From positions 1 through 5,620 of the forward strand of contig JAJYKO010000443.1 of NCBI GenBank assembly GCA_021788565.1: a stretch of 5,620 bases of DNA. Reading direction: 5' to 3'. The position numbers and the translations under genes are program-made. This document shows positions 5,376-5,620 of this stretch, piece after piece. Numbering within the stretch: position 1 is the stretch's first letter; the number at the start of each line of letters is the position of its first letter. Source of the DNA: Chloroflexota bacterium (lineage in GTDB: Bacteria; Chloroflexota; UBA6077). The notes below the pieces were generated by a model. That model was given only the letters and a program-made list of their open reading frames with translations. It searched no databases and was not told the DNA's origin.

Positions 5376-5620
5376 ATGAGAGACAACAGTGAACAGACTG
5401 CTACCACGCCTCACCGGCCCGGGAAACCTGGTGGCGACAACCATCAGCTCACGGCCGAAGACGTTCAGTCAAGGCCCGGCCGCCGCCGCATCCGTCGAAC
5501 CATAGCCCTGCCGATGTTGCTGATCGTGCTGGTGGCGGGCATCTACTTTGGCTACCAGTACTGGCTGGGCCAGCAGCTCTACGTCTCCACCGACAACGCC
5601 CAGGTAGCCGGCCCCATGAT
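5376..5620 (+). CDS. HlyD/EmrA-family membrane fusion (efflux adaptor) protein, N-terminal part
   Basis: The frame runs from ATG at 5376 off the right edge; 81 residues are visible. A polar, disordered-looking cytoplasmic N-terminus (1-35) leads into the basic stretch RRRIRR (36-41). A single transmembrane helix follows at about 43-60 (IALPMLLIVLVAGIYFGY). The YVSTDNAQVAGPM block (69-81) is the hallmark start of the extracytoplasmic barrel/lipoyl region in EmrA/HlyD-type adaptors ('YVxTDNAxVxG'). Such proteins pair with an MFS (DHA2) or ABC exporter, usually encoded immediately downstream, to expel drugs or other compounds. The partner is not visible here. It is divergent from the DUF2807 lipoprotein gene. 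Family assignment is strong despite truncation; the exported substrate is unknown. The N-terminal tail is somewhat longer than in E. coli EmrA. Confidence 0.86.
   Translation, partial: MRDNSEQTATTPHRPGKPGGDNHQLTAEDVQSRPGRRRIRRTIALPMLLIVLVAGIYFGYQYWLGQQLYVSTDNAQVAGPM

Overview
The window looks like an ordinary accessory or metabolic stretch of a GC-rich bacterial chromosome. The best guess is Chloroflexota or a similar Gram-positive-type lineage. The clues are lipoprotein signal peptides with lipobox cysteines, a long Ala/Pro/Thr linker after the lipobox of the binding protein (common in secreted Chloroflexota proteins), purine-rich Shine-Dalgarno sites and GTG starts. This assignment is inference; the window contains no rRNA or marker gene.

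Layout, left to right. Positions 2-439 (+) hold the 3' end of a serine hydrolase of the beta-lactamase/EstB fold, cut by the left edge. It converges on, and overlaps by 111 bp, the last gene of a three-gene minus-strand operon. Read in transcription order, the operon is a xylF-like sugar-binding lipoprotein (3972-2701), a single-domain ABC ATPase (2502-1717) and a xylH-like permease (1570-329). The spacers within the operon are 198 bp (with a small nested hairpin) and 146 bp (with a seven-copy, 7-bp tandem repeat). A 307-bp leader region precedes the binding protein. Upstream on the same strand is a DUF2807-type lipoprotein with beta-helix-like repeats (5029-4280). A 346-bp divergent intergenic region rich in abutting inverted repeats separates it from the start of an HlyD/EmrA-type membrane fusion protein (5376 to the right edge, +).

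Function. The three ABC genes make a complete CUT2-type monosaccharide importer. The binding protein aligns along its length with E. coli XylF and keeps every residue I recall as contacting D-xylose, so xylose or a close pentose is the likely substrate. No xylose isomerase, xylulokinase or regulator is present in the window. The DUF2807 lipoprotein and the membrane fusion protein are cell-envelope genes without an evident link to sugar uptake.

I found no convincing previously undescribed system. The points most worth a second look are the 111-bp convergent coding overlap, the heptamer repeat inside the operon, the run of abutting hairpins in the divergent region, and the one-domain ATPase where E. 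coli XylG has two domains.
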